From: Lingula anatina
Taxonomy: Eukaryota > Brachiopoda > Lingulata > Lingulida > Lingulidae
DNA length: 64,000 bases
NCBI RefSeq assembly: GCF_001039355.2
Contig: NW_019774613.1
Coordinates: forward strand, 38,357-102,356
Direction of reading: 5' to 3'
The notes beneath the pieces are model-generated. The model did not search any database and was not told where the DNA came from. It saw only the letters and a program-made list of their open reading frames with translations. Made by a program: the position numbers and the translations under genes. Shown piece by piece: positions 24,078 through 36,700 of this stretch. Position 1 is the first letter of the stretch; each line of letters starts with the position of its first letter.

Positions 24078-25477
24078 ATCTGCTAAGCTACCGATTGCAG
24101 CAGAGAAGATCATTTCTGTTCCCCTCCAGATGGCGCTCAAGAACGGTTTGGTTTGTCAATCTTGGCAAAAACTGCTCAGATTGCCGCATGCAGTAGACCA
24201 TATAAGGATTGCCAGTGACCTACATAATACCATTTTTACTTTGGGGTGTGTAAGGATCTGAAGGTTAATTTAATTAATTTAATCTAGTGTATTGTGAAAT
24301 ATGCGGGAAACAAAAGTTTTCTGTGCATTGCTATTTCAGCACATTGTTAATCAAATTTTGTCTGTCAAATTTTGGTAATCGATAAGTATAAAGGGCGGTC
24401 ACCTAGCTCTTCCTGCCTTCTACCCCGATGGATCATTTGAAACCCGAACCGTTGGATGAGATGTCACTTCTTCTTCTTCCGTTTTGAGTGACCAGGGTAT
24501 GGATGCCAGGCGGGCAAGATACTAAGTATATGGATATTTCAGTTTTAACGTTTCAAGACGATGGTTTTAGGTATTTGTCTAAAACTTAATGTATTCTTGA
24601 TGCATTTTAAAAATTGTTTTGATGCCAGCATGTTAAACACTGGGATTTGCCTTCCTGCAATATTTTCCCCACGTGATATTTTGTGTCCTCCATGTCTCCT
24701 TTATTTCATCACGTACCTTGCGACAGTGAAAATTGCAGTTGTGCCTCATGTTAACTACACGGAATTTAACACTACATTGGTAGAATTAGTAGTGACGGTA
24801 AAGTTTTACATGCGAAATGGTCAAGATGGGGAAATTTTTGTGGAATGGCTCCTTTACAATTTTGACTGTTGAAATTTAGTCAGTGGTTTTAAATAAAACT
24901 GTCATAATTGTAGTACGGCAAGATTGACAAAATTGAAATTTAAAGAACAGGATAAAGTTTTAGTGATATACTTTCTCATTTTGGCACGATTTCGCAAATG
25001 ACACCATGATATGTAATATTTCGATCCTTTGAAGTATGTGACCTAGTAAATAGTTACTTCTTTTCGCGTGACAGATTATGAAAGCAGCCATCTTCAAGGC
25101 ATAGGGGGCAAATTGCTAGTGCCAATTTGCAAGTAATGTTTGAACGTAATTTAATATTTCTCATTTATGCCTTATGTAATTATCACGTTGTCTAATCAAA
25201 ACGCTCTGTACAAAGCAATTTACCATGGCTTGTTACCTCCAAATTTTTAAGCCTTTTGTAAAAAGTAGAAACGCAGCATATTTTACATCATTCATTTGTA
25301 ACAAAATTAGTTTTATTTCCCCTTATGCCTTTAAACAGGTTTTACTACAATTATGAGTTTGTCTCCGCGACGTTTGTATAACTATTTGCGGTATTCTTCA
25401 GCAAGGCAGCAAGTTGTTACCTGACGTTTATTTCAATGCAAATATAATGCTAAAAATTCAGAAAACTTTCATAGTCC

Positions 25478-25641
25478 AGGGCCCCGTAACTCGAAAGCAT
25501 CGCGCATTGCGACCGAGCACAAGCGTCCCGATTCCATAACTCGCCCATAATCGCCCTGTACAAAGCCTGTATAATACATTGAAGCCTCTATGTGATATCA
25601 CTATTCGCAAAACTCGATGCTTTTGAGTTACGTGCCCCAGG
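25478..25641. mobile_element. Small inverted-repeat element
   Basis: The left end (CAGGGCCCCGTAACTCGAAA...) and the right end (...TTTTGAGTTACGTGCCCCAG) are imperfect reverse complements over about 26 nt, enclosing about 110 nt. Confidence 0.6.
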
Positions 25642-26844
25642 AAAAAAAACTCTCATATGAAGCTCAATTTCATCTTTGCATTAAAAAATGCTACCTTGAA
25701 AACTCTTGTTTTGCAAATTTGGTGAGTTATGTTATTTCCTTTAAAGTGCTTGGGAGAGAAATAAAACGTACTGAAGCAGTTTCGAGTTGTTGATCTTACA
25801 AATAAAACATAATCAATTCAACCCCATTTTAGAATTGTTTAATGCTTAGTTGACAAAATTCTATCAAAAGATAATATATTTGCATATTTTTTATCTTTGA
25901 AATATGGAGCATTTCTCTCGGAACTTAACATTAACGATAATTTCACTCGCTTTGAACTCCTGGAGTTAATTTCTCAATTAAACGCATGCAATGTGGGTTA
26001 GACCTTAAATAAAGCAAAATATCAGAAATTTTCCTTTCAGGTTTACTTTATCCAAAAACAGTCTCGAAAACTACGACCTGAAAACCCCGTTTGGGGTTCC
26101 AAATTTTTATAATTCTATCGTCAGTTGTGAAAATCTTTGTCTCCATAGCAAGGGTGACTCAAAATCTAGTTACTTAAAACTGGTATCTGTATAATCTTTT
26201 GAAGCTTGAAAACTTGCTGTCTTGTTGAGTGAAAAGTGCCATTTTTACGGACCATACGATACCTTTAAGTAATGGAGTTTGTATGTATGTAGTTGCAAAC
26301 CGATTTGGCTAATCGGAGTCTACCTGCAAAACTTTATACAAAGAACTTGGATATATTAAACGGTTTTTGTTATTTATGTAAATTTGTTCAACCGGTATGA
26401 CCTATTTTTTAAGTTAAGGTGAGTAGAATGTGCAATATTTTTTGTAATTATTTGTTAATTACGGCTTGCATTTGTGACATTAATTTGTTGAACAGATTAG
26501 ATCTCACTTTTGCATAAATATGAAGGGAACAGTCATGTGATCCAAATTGTCCCATTTTCAAAACTCTGCTGCTTTTTTACAATTATATCTCGGCACCATC
26601 TTCAGTATATCGAACAGCAGACGCAGAAATGTTTATGATCTCGTTTGAGCACATTATTTATGTTCAGAAAGTTACAAAACCGTTTGTTTCACACCATTCG
26701 ACTTTAAAATATAAATGCAAGGTGTTATAAGTAATACCATGATTTGTCCCTCCATTTTGCCTAAGTTTGATAATTACACGTTGCAATTGCTAAAATGCTT
26801 TCTTTTTCAATAATCACTATTTCTAGGGGATTTTTAAGTGTATC

Positions 26845-27305
26845 TCGTTGAAGTGTATCTTTTGTAGTGTATTTGAACGTATCGGTTGATGTTAAATGTT
26901 GAAATATATTTCACAAACGCCTTGTGACTTTTTTTTTTTTTTTGCAAAACACAGTAAAAATGTTTTTTCCTTCCAAGCAATAACTGTCTGAGTTATATGT
27001 AGTATCAAATGTAGAAAAAGTCATATCCTGAAAGAATTTCAATTTGGAGTACTTGGATCAATTTTTTTTTTTTTTTTTTTTTTGCAATATTGTCTCTCCA
27101 AAAATTTTTTTACATTCACCATTGAAGTGTATCTCTTGTATAGTATTTGAACGTACATGTTTCGGTTGCTGTTAAATGTTGAAATTTATTTTTAGAAACG
27201 GCTTGTGATAATTTTTTACAAAACAACGTATTTTTTTCTTTACAAACAATTACTGTTGGACTTTTATGTCGTATTAAATGTAGAAAAAGAAGCCATATGG
27301 CCTTA
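26845..27305. repeat. Diverged tandem duplication of about 270 nt
   Basis: TTGAAGTGTATCT...GTATTTGAACGTA...GTTAAATGTTGAAAT occurs at about 26850 and again at about 27123. Both copies end in a GTATTAAATGTAGAAAAAG-like block. Confidence 0.65.
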
Positions 27306-27884
27306 TGGTTAAAATGAAATAAAAACAATGGCAGATACAAGGTATTTTGAAAGGGTGTCACATTTTGAAATTCTTGGCAGTTTGGAATATTTTTGTAACT
27401 CTTAAAATCATCATATCAGAGTGAGTTTCTTTCGATTTTTTATTGCGGTGGTGTGGGTTGAGACAGGTACTAGATCTGCCGTTGTTTTTGTTAAAATGAA
27501 TTTTAAAAATCTGATTCTTTAACTGAGATCAAATATTAGCCAAGTAGTTCGTTAGATAGTTTACTTATCAGTCAAACTTGAGCAAGTCTTAATGCAGATA
27601 TCAATATTTTTGTTTTACATTTCTGAATTCAAAATTTATTGTGATTAAAATATTTTTAAAAACTTTTTAACAAGTGGATGTTTGAAAATATGTGGCAGTT
27701 TATTTTGCTCGAAATAAAATACTTTACAATTATATGCAAAATGACTAAGCGTTTTCTTTGGGTCGGAACTGTAAGGGTGGGGGTTCGATTCGGGTACTTG
27801 GAACATAGTAATTCTTTTCCAGAGGTACTTTTCAAAATTCCCTTTAGTTACTATAAAAGGAAAGTCTACCAGGGGTGGGTGGGC

Positions 27885-27965
27885 GGGAACACTTGGGAGA
27901 GTGGATAGCACGCGCAACTCGGACACAGCAAGCTTGGGTTCGAAACCTGGCGCTTCTAGGTCCCA
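27885..27965 (+). repeat. tRNA-derived SINE fragment (B-box side)
   Basis: GGGTTCGAAACCTGGCGCTT matches a Pol III B box and T arm. GGGAGAGTGGATAG upstream is A-box-like. The 3' CGCTTCT would pair with the AGAAGC that opens the fragment at 28050, suggesting both derive from one tRNA-like ancestor. It does not fold as a functional tRNA: the acceptor stem does not pair. Confidence 0.45.
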
Positions 27966-28046
27966 GCAAATTACCTTTTGCAAAAAAATTCCAAATAAGT
28001 GATTTAAATTGCGACAAGAAGGTCCTACAATCGTGAAGAAAGTAAG

Positions 28047-28112
28047 TAGAAGCAGTGGCTCAGTGGGTAAGACGGCAGAACAGTAAGCAAGAGATGAAGG
28101 GATCGGGATGAG
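28047..28112 (+). repeat. tRNA-derived SINE fragment (A-box side)
   Basis: AGAAGCAGTGGCTCAGTGGG is typical of the 5' end and A box of tRNA-derived SINEs. The B box (GGGATCGGGAT) is degenerate. Confidence 0.45.
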
Positions 28113-28924
28113 CTAGTGGCAAAAGAAATTACTTTTGCAAGTTTTGAACGAAGTAAAGCATTTGTACATTTATTATTGTCAAAATGAATTATTTACAGCA
28201 TTAAAAATTTTACAAAAATTAAATATTTTGTGCTCCAAGTTATTATGAATTAAAATTTAACAAACAAAAAAGACTATATATCTGTAAATAAAATGAAGTC
28301 AAAGATTTTATGCATTTTTAACATTGTTACTAAAAGACAGAATCCTTTGATTTATGAAAATCAAAATAAGTTCAAGATCATAACATTTGAAAGACTGGCA
28401 AGAACTGATGAAAGCCAAAATGTTTTTTTTTATATAACGAATTGTAATTTGCAACTTTTTGTCAAGGTTGATATTAGTACCTTGTCTTCATTGAATTCCA
28501 TCAAAAACATTTCTGTCCAAATTCAGAGGTTGTAACAATTTTTAAAATGCATATAACCTGCTGTTAGCATCCTTCGTGCACTAACGCACAAGTAAGCCCA
28601 CCTTGTCCTATGTCGTATTGTTGATGTTTGCAAACCAAATCGAACAGATACCAAAATTGCTTCATTCCTCGTTGTTTTGGCAATGGATTTTTTTAAATTT
28701 TGTTTTCTTTGCACTAAATCCGAAAGTAGATATCATACATGGCGTAATTGTGGATGAAAATTTACTTTTGCAAAGCATGGGAATTTGGAGCGACATAAAG
28801 ACATGGACGGTTTACAAGATTATTCAAGTCTTAGCCAAATTCAGAATAATATTCAAACCAAACTGAAAAGGTAATACAAAAATCGGTGTATTTGATGTCA
28901 CTTTTCACATTCACTTAAAATTAA

Positions 28925-29690
28925 CTCTGGTTCTCGGTGTTCAGTGATGAGACTAAGCACAAATAACAAAACATGGGCATGCAGGACTGATATCTAACCG
29001 AGCCCGTCTTTCTCAATCGCCCCTTGCTCCCGAAATAAAATTAAAATGTAAAATAAAGAACTTTAATTAGAACATTTTAAGCATGTGTTACACTTTAAAA
29101 ATTCAAACCAAACGAAGTATTTAGGTTTATAAACACTTTGGTAATGTCGAAATAACCGTTTAGAGGATAAAAATACTTTGTTATAACATTTTCAGATGAT
29201 AATTCCGTAAAAATACTTAAATAACTAACCAAACTGTAAGAATGGACTTTAGTGCAACAAATGAAACAATAAATCTATAATCTAATTTTCAAAGTTCTAT
29301 AGATTTTGTTTAAGAATTTTTAATTGTTCACTTTCTTTTTTCAGCATTGACGAAATTGACGAAAGTCGACTGTCCAAAAATGAAACCTTTGTGCAAAAGG
29401 ATATGATTAATGTCAGTCCTAAGGAAACATTTTAATGGACAAAGGATATCTAAAATAAGTCCATTTCCCGTTTTTTTTTTATGTTCCCAATCCAGGGAAA
29501 ATTTTGTTTGTAGCCAACTATAGGAACAGTTTTCTTATCATATTCGCAACAAAGATCTCCATTTTACTACCGCAATATTAAATGGATTTTTACTTCGGAT
29601 GGGAATATTTACTCCACCTCAAGGTTTAACTTTGTTTCACAAAACAGATTTTTGATCCCCGCCCACCACATAGAACACCGAGAACCAGAG
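28925..29690. mobile_element. Candidate non-autonomous DNA transposon with 18-bp terminal inverted repeats
   Basis: CTCTGGTTCTCGGTGTTC at the left end has its exact reverse complement at 29673-29690. The roughly 730 nt between are AT-rich with no coding frame. Target duplication not resolved. Confidence 0.5.
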
Positions 29691-30544
29691 GAAGTTTATT
29701 CACAGCCACAGTGCCATATTCATAATTGTTAAAAGATCGTTATAGTACATGTGGACAATTCTGCAGTAACTTTCGGCACATTTTGCCCGTTACACAATGT
29801 TGGGATTTCTAAGGCGTTATACGTTTTATTAACAGTGTCTTTTGTAGCTTAACATCCCTCCCTCTTTTTTGACTGAAAACACGATAAATGTTATTAAAGG
29901 TTTCCTATATGCAATTTACAAAATGGAGTTGCAATGTCTTTCCTCCCCAAAAGTCAACATTATTTAGAATGAATAAGAGTACATCTTCAAGTTCACAGCG
30001 AGGCGTCAAGTTGCAGATTTGCCCACACGTATTTTCAGTGACAAATAATAACATTTCTCTTCTTGGAAATTAATATTTGATAATTTTAAAACAAACAATT
30101 TTTCATTCTTATACAGACATTATTTCTGTTAAGTGAGAACTTCAAATCTATGATTCAGGTTCTAAAAGATAAATAGAGTACTGTACTACGACACAGTAAC
30201 ATACAATTTCCAAAAGAAGCAAAGCAGCAACATGCAGGGTGGACGCTTAGTATGGATTTAATTTCTATGAATAGTTTCATAAATGAAAAGCTCGTTTTAT
30301 TCGACTTTTAATTCGATATACCGCAGTACGTTTTGGAGCCGAATGTTACAACCAAGAGCAAACTTATAACATTCCGTACTAAACGTCGTCCCTGCAAATT
30401 AACGAGCAGACAAACATCGGCATTGGAGGCAATCTTGGCATGGGTGTGGGGCTGTATACGTCGAACACGAAACGTGCCTCTGAGTTGGACGCTCCTGGCA
30501 TCTTCGTAAACGCTACTTAGAGTCACTGGAATTAAAGGAATAAA

Positions 30545-30769
30545 TTCACATTCATGAAACAGTGTCTAAAGATGTGATAAAGCAGTACATGTTCATTACA
30601 GTAATTTGTGTCAGTGTCCTCTGCGTTACAATGAACAAATCGCAATTAAACTTTCAATTCACATTCATAAAACAATGTCTAACAATGTGATAAAGCAGCA
30701 CATACTCATTACAGTAATTCGTGTCAGTATCCTTGCGTTATTATTAACAAATCGCGATTAGAATTTATA
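30545..30769. repeat. Two-copy tandem repeat, 113-nt period
   Basis: The unit TTCACATTCAT...GTGATAAAGCA...GTGTCAGT...AACAAATCGC occurs at 30545 and at 30658 with scattered differences. Confidence 0.75.
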
Positions 30770-31738
30770 TTCATATTGAACTACCACGGAAAGCTAATGG
30801 TATCAGAAACAAGGGGTGCACAAAAGGCACTGAAGTAAAGCTAAGAGGAACTATTCTTCACGTCAGTTAGAGATCCCCATGGTCATTTTGCCTACAAGCA
30901 AGTAGAGTGCAGCATTTTGGGAAAATATCGTCAATGCAAAACATAGAAATGCTACCATACATTTTCTATCATATGTACGGGACTTACGAGATGCTGCTAC
31001 CGGTTTCAGTGTCATCTTTTCGGCCTACATGTGGCAGTAAGAGTAATATGGCACGGGACACCCTTCTCCATCTTCTACTGACCTTGGTCCTATCTGAGCA
31101 CCTCTCACCAAAACGCTCACCTGATTTGCATAATAATGAAGAGATAGCTTATTTTCCGTGCGGACGCCTCGGTTTGAATTACAGTCTGTTTTATGAGAAG
31201 GGACGTCTCGTAAAGAAGATTAGGGGTTGATAAAGTTATAATGACACACACACGCACAGCAGAAATAAATAAAAATAAAAACGCATTTTCAAGGTCAACA
31301 CACTTGACTGGACATATAAACCACCTTTCATAGGTAGAATGAACGAACCGGGTATATTCAAACTGAGCAAAATAATTTTAAGAATTGGTCCATGCATATT
31401 TGCATTATATCAAGTTTCTCTCATTTTGAAAATTCTGAGAGAAAATGTTCGGCGCGTTCTTTCATTAAGTCACTTTTAGTAACCTTTAATTGCATATAAC
31501 TAAGTGAAATACATAAAGAAAATATACAACACGTTGTGTAAAAAAATCAATTCAATTTATTATTCATTACTTAGTATTAACGAATCAATTAGCATCATAA
31601 TGTGGCCATCTGGTAATCTCTGTAATAAGCCTTACAGCGAAGATTGTCTACTGATGACGTCACGGTGACCTTTTTTTAAACTATCCTTAAAGTACTGCAT
31701 GGGTATATCAGTTACTTATTTGTGCTAACTGAAAACTA

Positions 31739-31985
31739 AGAGACCGAGAACCTATCATACTAAATGTGGATTGATCTACCTCTGGGGGGATTCTCGCTAA
31801 ATTGCCATCGACTTAAGCGGCTTAGATGTCTGTCACATCTACTGAAGCTACTAGGGGGCAATTATCGTTTAACAGCTTCAGTAGGCGTGCAAGACATCTA
31901 AGCTGCTTAAGCTGAAAGCTATTTAGCAAGAATTAACCTCGGAGATGGATCAATCCTGTTAGTTTGATTTAAGTATGGGAACCCA
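31739..31985. mobile_element. Family A palindromic MITE-like element
   Basis: Arms ATTCTCGCTAAATTGCCATC...CTTAAGCGGCTTAGATGTCT pair with AAGACATCTAAGCTGCTTAA...CTATTTAGCAAGAAT. TAA flanks both sides. Confidence 0.75.
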
Positions 31986-33724
31986 GTCTAAAATTGTCCT
32001 TTCCTTCCGGATATGTTCCGCAACAGTTGCCAAATACTCAATCAGAATTTCAATTATTTCAGCATTTCTTCTTCTTTCTATCAGTGAGTATAATTTACCA
32101 ATTTACCAGTATACAATGTACTCACTGATAACTATGAAATACTTCGCAGAAGGGCAGATCAGCCCTTTTGGACATCATTTAATTTTTTGTTCTTTTTAAA
32201 TTTCATCACCAGATTTAAAAAAATGAATTCATATAAAATATTACTAGTCTTTTTTTCCATTGGTATGTACTGGTACAATTTTGAAACTACTGAAGTTTTC
32301 ATTGCGCTTTATGCAGCACCGTGGTGTTTAAATCTAGACTTCCAGTGTACAGCACAATAAAAAAAAAAAAAAAATCATACTTAAAATAATTTAAAATTAG
32401 CACTTATATGTTGTAATTATTGAATTTGTTCTTTGTAATATAAAAAAATCATTTATCATTTTTTTATTTTTCGGGTGTCTTCAAATTTTCATTCCAAAAC
32501 ACGTAGTATGTTCCTTAATTTTCTTTATTGTCCAAACTTTTGGATAAATTTCTGTTAGAATTGCTTAGAATAAAGTTTAAGCACACTAAGATTAGCATCC
32601 TTTTCTTATATTTCTTAGGTGCCACATAAAAATGTTAAAATATTTACCACATATTTAGTAAAAAAATTATTTTTTAAAATCAATGCAAAAGACCCATTGA
32701 ATTGTTTTAATGTATCTTATTATCTCCATACCTTAATGACAACTTACAAAAAAGGTGCATCTTGGATATGTAAAACACCAGACGTCTCATATCACTGATC
32801 AATAAATATATACGTATCTCTGACATCAGACAAAATACTATAATTTCACAGAAATTATTTGACACTGAAGACTGACCTTTAGAGATAATGTTATGTATAC
32901 AGCACAAAAAAAAAAAAAAACTAATAAGGTTAATTATTAAAAAGAAAATGAACTTTCTTTAAACAAAAACAGTTTTAAAATGCTACACCTACTGTATGTG
33001 CCATTATAAGATGCCATACAAAAAGAGTTTCAGTACACTTGTGTCCATTAATAACAGGCAGTGATGGGCCAAGGTTAAAAAAACCCTCTGAACCAGATTT
33101 TATTGCAGACCTTGACAAATCTCAGGAACCATCAGAATTGAATTAAAAATCACAGAATTCTGCAGATTTTATGCAGAAAAAGCTCTTGTCTGATAGGTGA
33201 TAAATCCATGGCCCAATCAGACAGAGCAGTTGTATTCACTGCTGTCTTTGGCAATCCGATTCCTAATCAACTGGGGTACTCTAATTGATAAGATGGGAGA
33301 TGTATCTCATAAATGTTAAAAAAAATATGTGATTGTCTTGTTGGCACAGCCATAATTAGGTGACTGCTAACAACTGGTTACCCAAGGTAAAAATTTTGTA
33401 GCCACTGTTTTTGAATCTGCTGCCAGAACAGTAATATTACCATCAATTTGCTTACATAATGTGCATGCAGATTTATTTATTTGTGTCACAAAGGTGGGGC
33501 TTTAAACAAATCTTAACAATATATAATTATTACAATCTATAATACTAAAATATCATTCTACAACAAAACTACTTTGGCTGTGTATTTTTTAAACAGTACT
33601 GCACTTTGGACATATTCAGTGAAAAATTCATCTCCATCTCCTTGAGTACAGGAACATACAAATATCAAAAGAAAAAAAAAGCCCGAAGGACAGGCCCACA
33701 AACACAAATCAAGATCAGTCTTTG

Positions 33725-36700
33725 TCAACTCTTATGTTTACAGTTTACATGACGGTGTCTAATTTCTTGTCCTTCAGGCATTTGAGATCTTGCTTTGTGT
33801 TCCTCATCAGTTTTAAACTTTTGGAAATATTCCACTAGAGATTCATCAGTGCTGTAGAAAAAGAAAACTTTCTTTTAAGTTTACAGTCTAATTCAAATTC
33901 AATGTAAAAAAAGAACTTAAAGAAGCAGTCCAGTTACTAATGACAACTAAGACCTTATTACTATTTCACCAGCCAAAAGAAAAAAATCAATTAAAATTTG
34001 ACATAAATAGCAAGCTTACATTTTTTAACATACTGATATAGAAGTTCACCATACCCACTTATAATAATCATCACCGAAAAAAAAAAAAAATGAATTTACA
34101 TCTAATCACTTTGACAAAAATATTTTTTAAAAATCATACTTACTAATAATGTGTATAAACAACATAGTAATAGAAAAGTACAGCTACAATGAGGAAAGAC
34201 CCCAGGAAGACATAGGCTACAATCTGCACCGAATTGTCCTGGAACATAATACCTAACTTATTATTAATAAAGTAAAATCAAAGGACTAAGACTTCATTCC
34301 CATAACCTCATGGTACTAGCAGGATCTATCTATCTCAGCAGGGATTCTCGCTAAGGCGCAGTCAATGTCTTCAGCTTACAGTAACTGTCTGGGATGCCCC
34401 CTCACAAAGCAACATGAACAACATCATGGACCACAAATTTTTCATCGACTTTACCCAAGTACTTTAAGTTACAAGGGGCATGCCAGACTTTTAACCCGCT
34501 CAAACTGAAAGCAATTTTAGCGAGAATCCCCGAGGAGTTGGGTCGATCCAGCTTGTAAGTTACGGTTATGGGAATGCTCCCTTAGTGTGTTTGTACTTCA
34601 ATCAAAATTATCGAGTTTATGAAGGTGAAAAACAACACCAGAGAGGGAAGTGTTTTTTATGATGTTACGGCTTTAATTTGGGCTGAGCACAAATGCAACA
34701 AATGCAACATAATATCAGCTCTATAACTTGCATATGGAATGATTATAATGATGTGGAAATTTTCTTAAACATTTGGAAAAAAAAATTAAAATACACAATT
34801 TTCATTAAAATATTTTTAATGTCAGAAATCTCTTTATATTATCATGGACATACTATTTTTCTTCATATCTAAGGCTTTTCTTACCACCGATTCTTCAGGC
34901 AGAGACCAGAATTTTTCACATGTCAGATAAGCACACACATTTTCTGTTAAGCCCTCTGTAACAAATTATAAAAAAAATCTTTTACAGAATAAAAAAAAAA
35001 GTTCTTTCACTTGTATGCTTTCATTAAATTGTGCATATGTCTAGAAATTTTGCCAACTGTAGCAAAACTCAACAAAAAGTATAAAGCTGGAGTATATTTT
35101 CAAGATAATTCATTTCAAAGAATCATCAGGTTGACTTTAACTGCGACAAGCATATTTTCAACTTGGTTGCTCTGAGCAAAATAGATTGCTTTCAAAAGTG
35201 CAAGTAAAAGGATGAAAAACATTATCATACCGTAAAATATTTCAGCGATGGCATCCTTTATTCCAAGGGGAACACACATTTTCATTGCTGCCTGTAAATA
35301 TATGCAGGGAAAAACTAGCAGATTTCCACATATGATTTCAATACCATACTATTATTTACATTTGATAAATGTATATAAAGTTTCATTCATTAACAGATGA
35401 TCAATCTTAACTTTAAGTTAACAAAAAATCTTCCTAATCTTACCTTTTACAATTTACAATTGATTTGATTGGCTGTTGTCTTTTACACTGTACAGTTTAT
35501 TTTTGATATCTTATCAATTCAATTACATTTTATTTCACATCTTCAGTTCATATCTTATTATTTTAACTACCTTTTCATTTATTTTAGTTATCTGATTCTG
35601 TTCATTTTACCCATGTGAAGTCTACTGAACATTTTACATATGGATTTTAGACTATAAATAAATATTATTATTATTATTATTTTAATAAAATTTAATCTAT
35701 CCTCTGACCTTATTTATTGGCCAGTCATTAGTTGATATACCACAAGTTTATAGTTAAGACCCCATTCCCATACCTAGATTGATCTAGCATGATCAACCCA
35801 TCTCTGAAGGATTTCTAGCTAAATTGCACTCAGTTTAAGTAGCTTAGATGTCTGGCACGCCTACTGAAGCTGCTAAAGGATAGTTAATTACCCCCTTACA
35901 GCTTCAGTAGGTGTGCTAGACATCAGAGCCACTCAAACTGAATGCAATTTAGCAAGGAACCCCTCTGAGATGAGTTGGTCCTGCTAGATCGATCTAGGTT
36001 TGGGAAAAGGTCTTAGTCAATAAATATAATATATTATCATGACAAGAGCAGCCAACACTTACCTCACACCTGTCATATATAGGAGACCAGTCGCTTGGTT
36101 TACACAGAGCTTTGTCCCAGTAGCCTAGCTTTCTAGCACCAGAGATAATATCACATCTAAATATATCACAGTAGTCAGCCAGGCAAGTTCGATCTTTCTC
36201 CTATTGCAGAGAATTAAAAAATATTTCTTACCAATATGTCATTGTAGCTCTAATTTCTAATTCATATAATTTAATTTTTTATATATTTACAATTCGTCTC
36301 AAATATATAGTTCAGAATATTTCAAAATGAATATTTTCATCTTGTTTATCATCTCTTATTCATATCATAATTGTTTTCTATTTACAGTTCATCTCAAATC
36401 TACATTTCAAAATAAATATTTTTACCTTGTATAACAACTCTACTTCCGCACACTCTTATGCACAAGAAAATAAATTCAAATCAATATTTTACAAAACAGC
36501 TAGAGCTCTAGAGAGAGTCTCACCTGGCTTACCCCCTCCTTATGCCTATTATCAAAATGCAAATCCAAAAAGTATTCACTGGAAAAAGCTTTTCCACAGT
36601 ATTCACACACCCATCTGGACGGATATTCAAAAGTCTTGTGCCTCTCCTGTTCTCCATACATGTCTCTAAGCTGGTTAAAGGGACACCCACGCGGCACCTC

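Larger units (their letters stand above)
23341..28920. other. Gene-poor AT-rich region
   Basis: No coding frame resembles a known protein. It contains a (CA)n tract at 24041-24077, the inverted-repeat element at 25478-25641, a duplication of about 270 nt at 26850-27300, and tRNA-derived SINE fragments at 27.9-28.1 kb. Confidence 0.5.
29691..33724. other. Gene-poor region preceding the 3' end of the lumenal-C2H2 gene
   Basis: Holds a 113-nt tandem repeat (30545-30769), a family A element (31739-31985) and AT-rich sequence. The last part is probably the 3' UTR of the minus-strand gene. Confidence 0.5.

Noticed and set aside
24561-24872. 103-codon plus-strand frame
   Set aside because: No domain, no splice or codon signal, no similarity recognised; consistent with chance in AT-rich DNA.
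27885-27965. Possible functional tRNA gene
   Set aside because: A good B box, but the acceptor stem does not pair and the arms are degenerate; better explained as a SINE fragment.
28603-28866. 87-codon plus-strand frame considered as a transposon protein fragment
   Set aside because: No reverse transcriptase or transposase motif could be identified.
30907-31230. 107-codon plus-strand frame
   Set aside because: No recognisable domain or compositional signal; isolated in a repeat-rich region.
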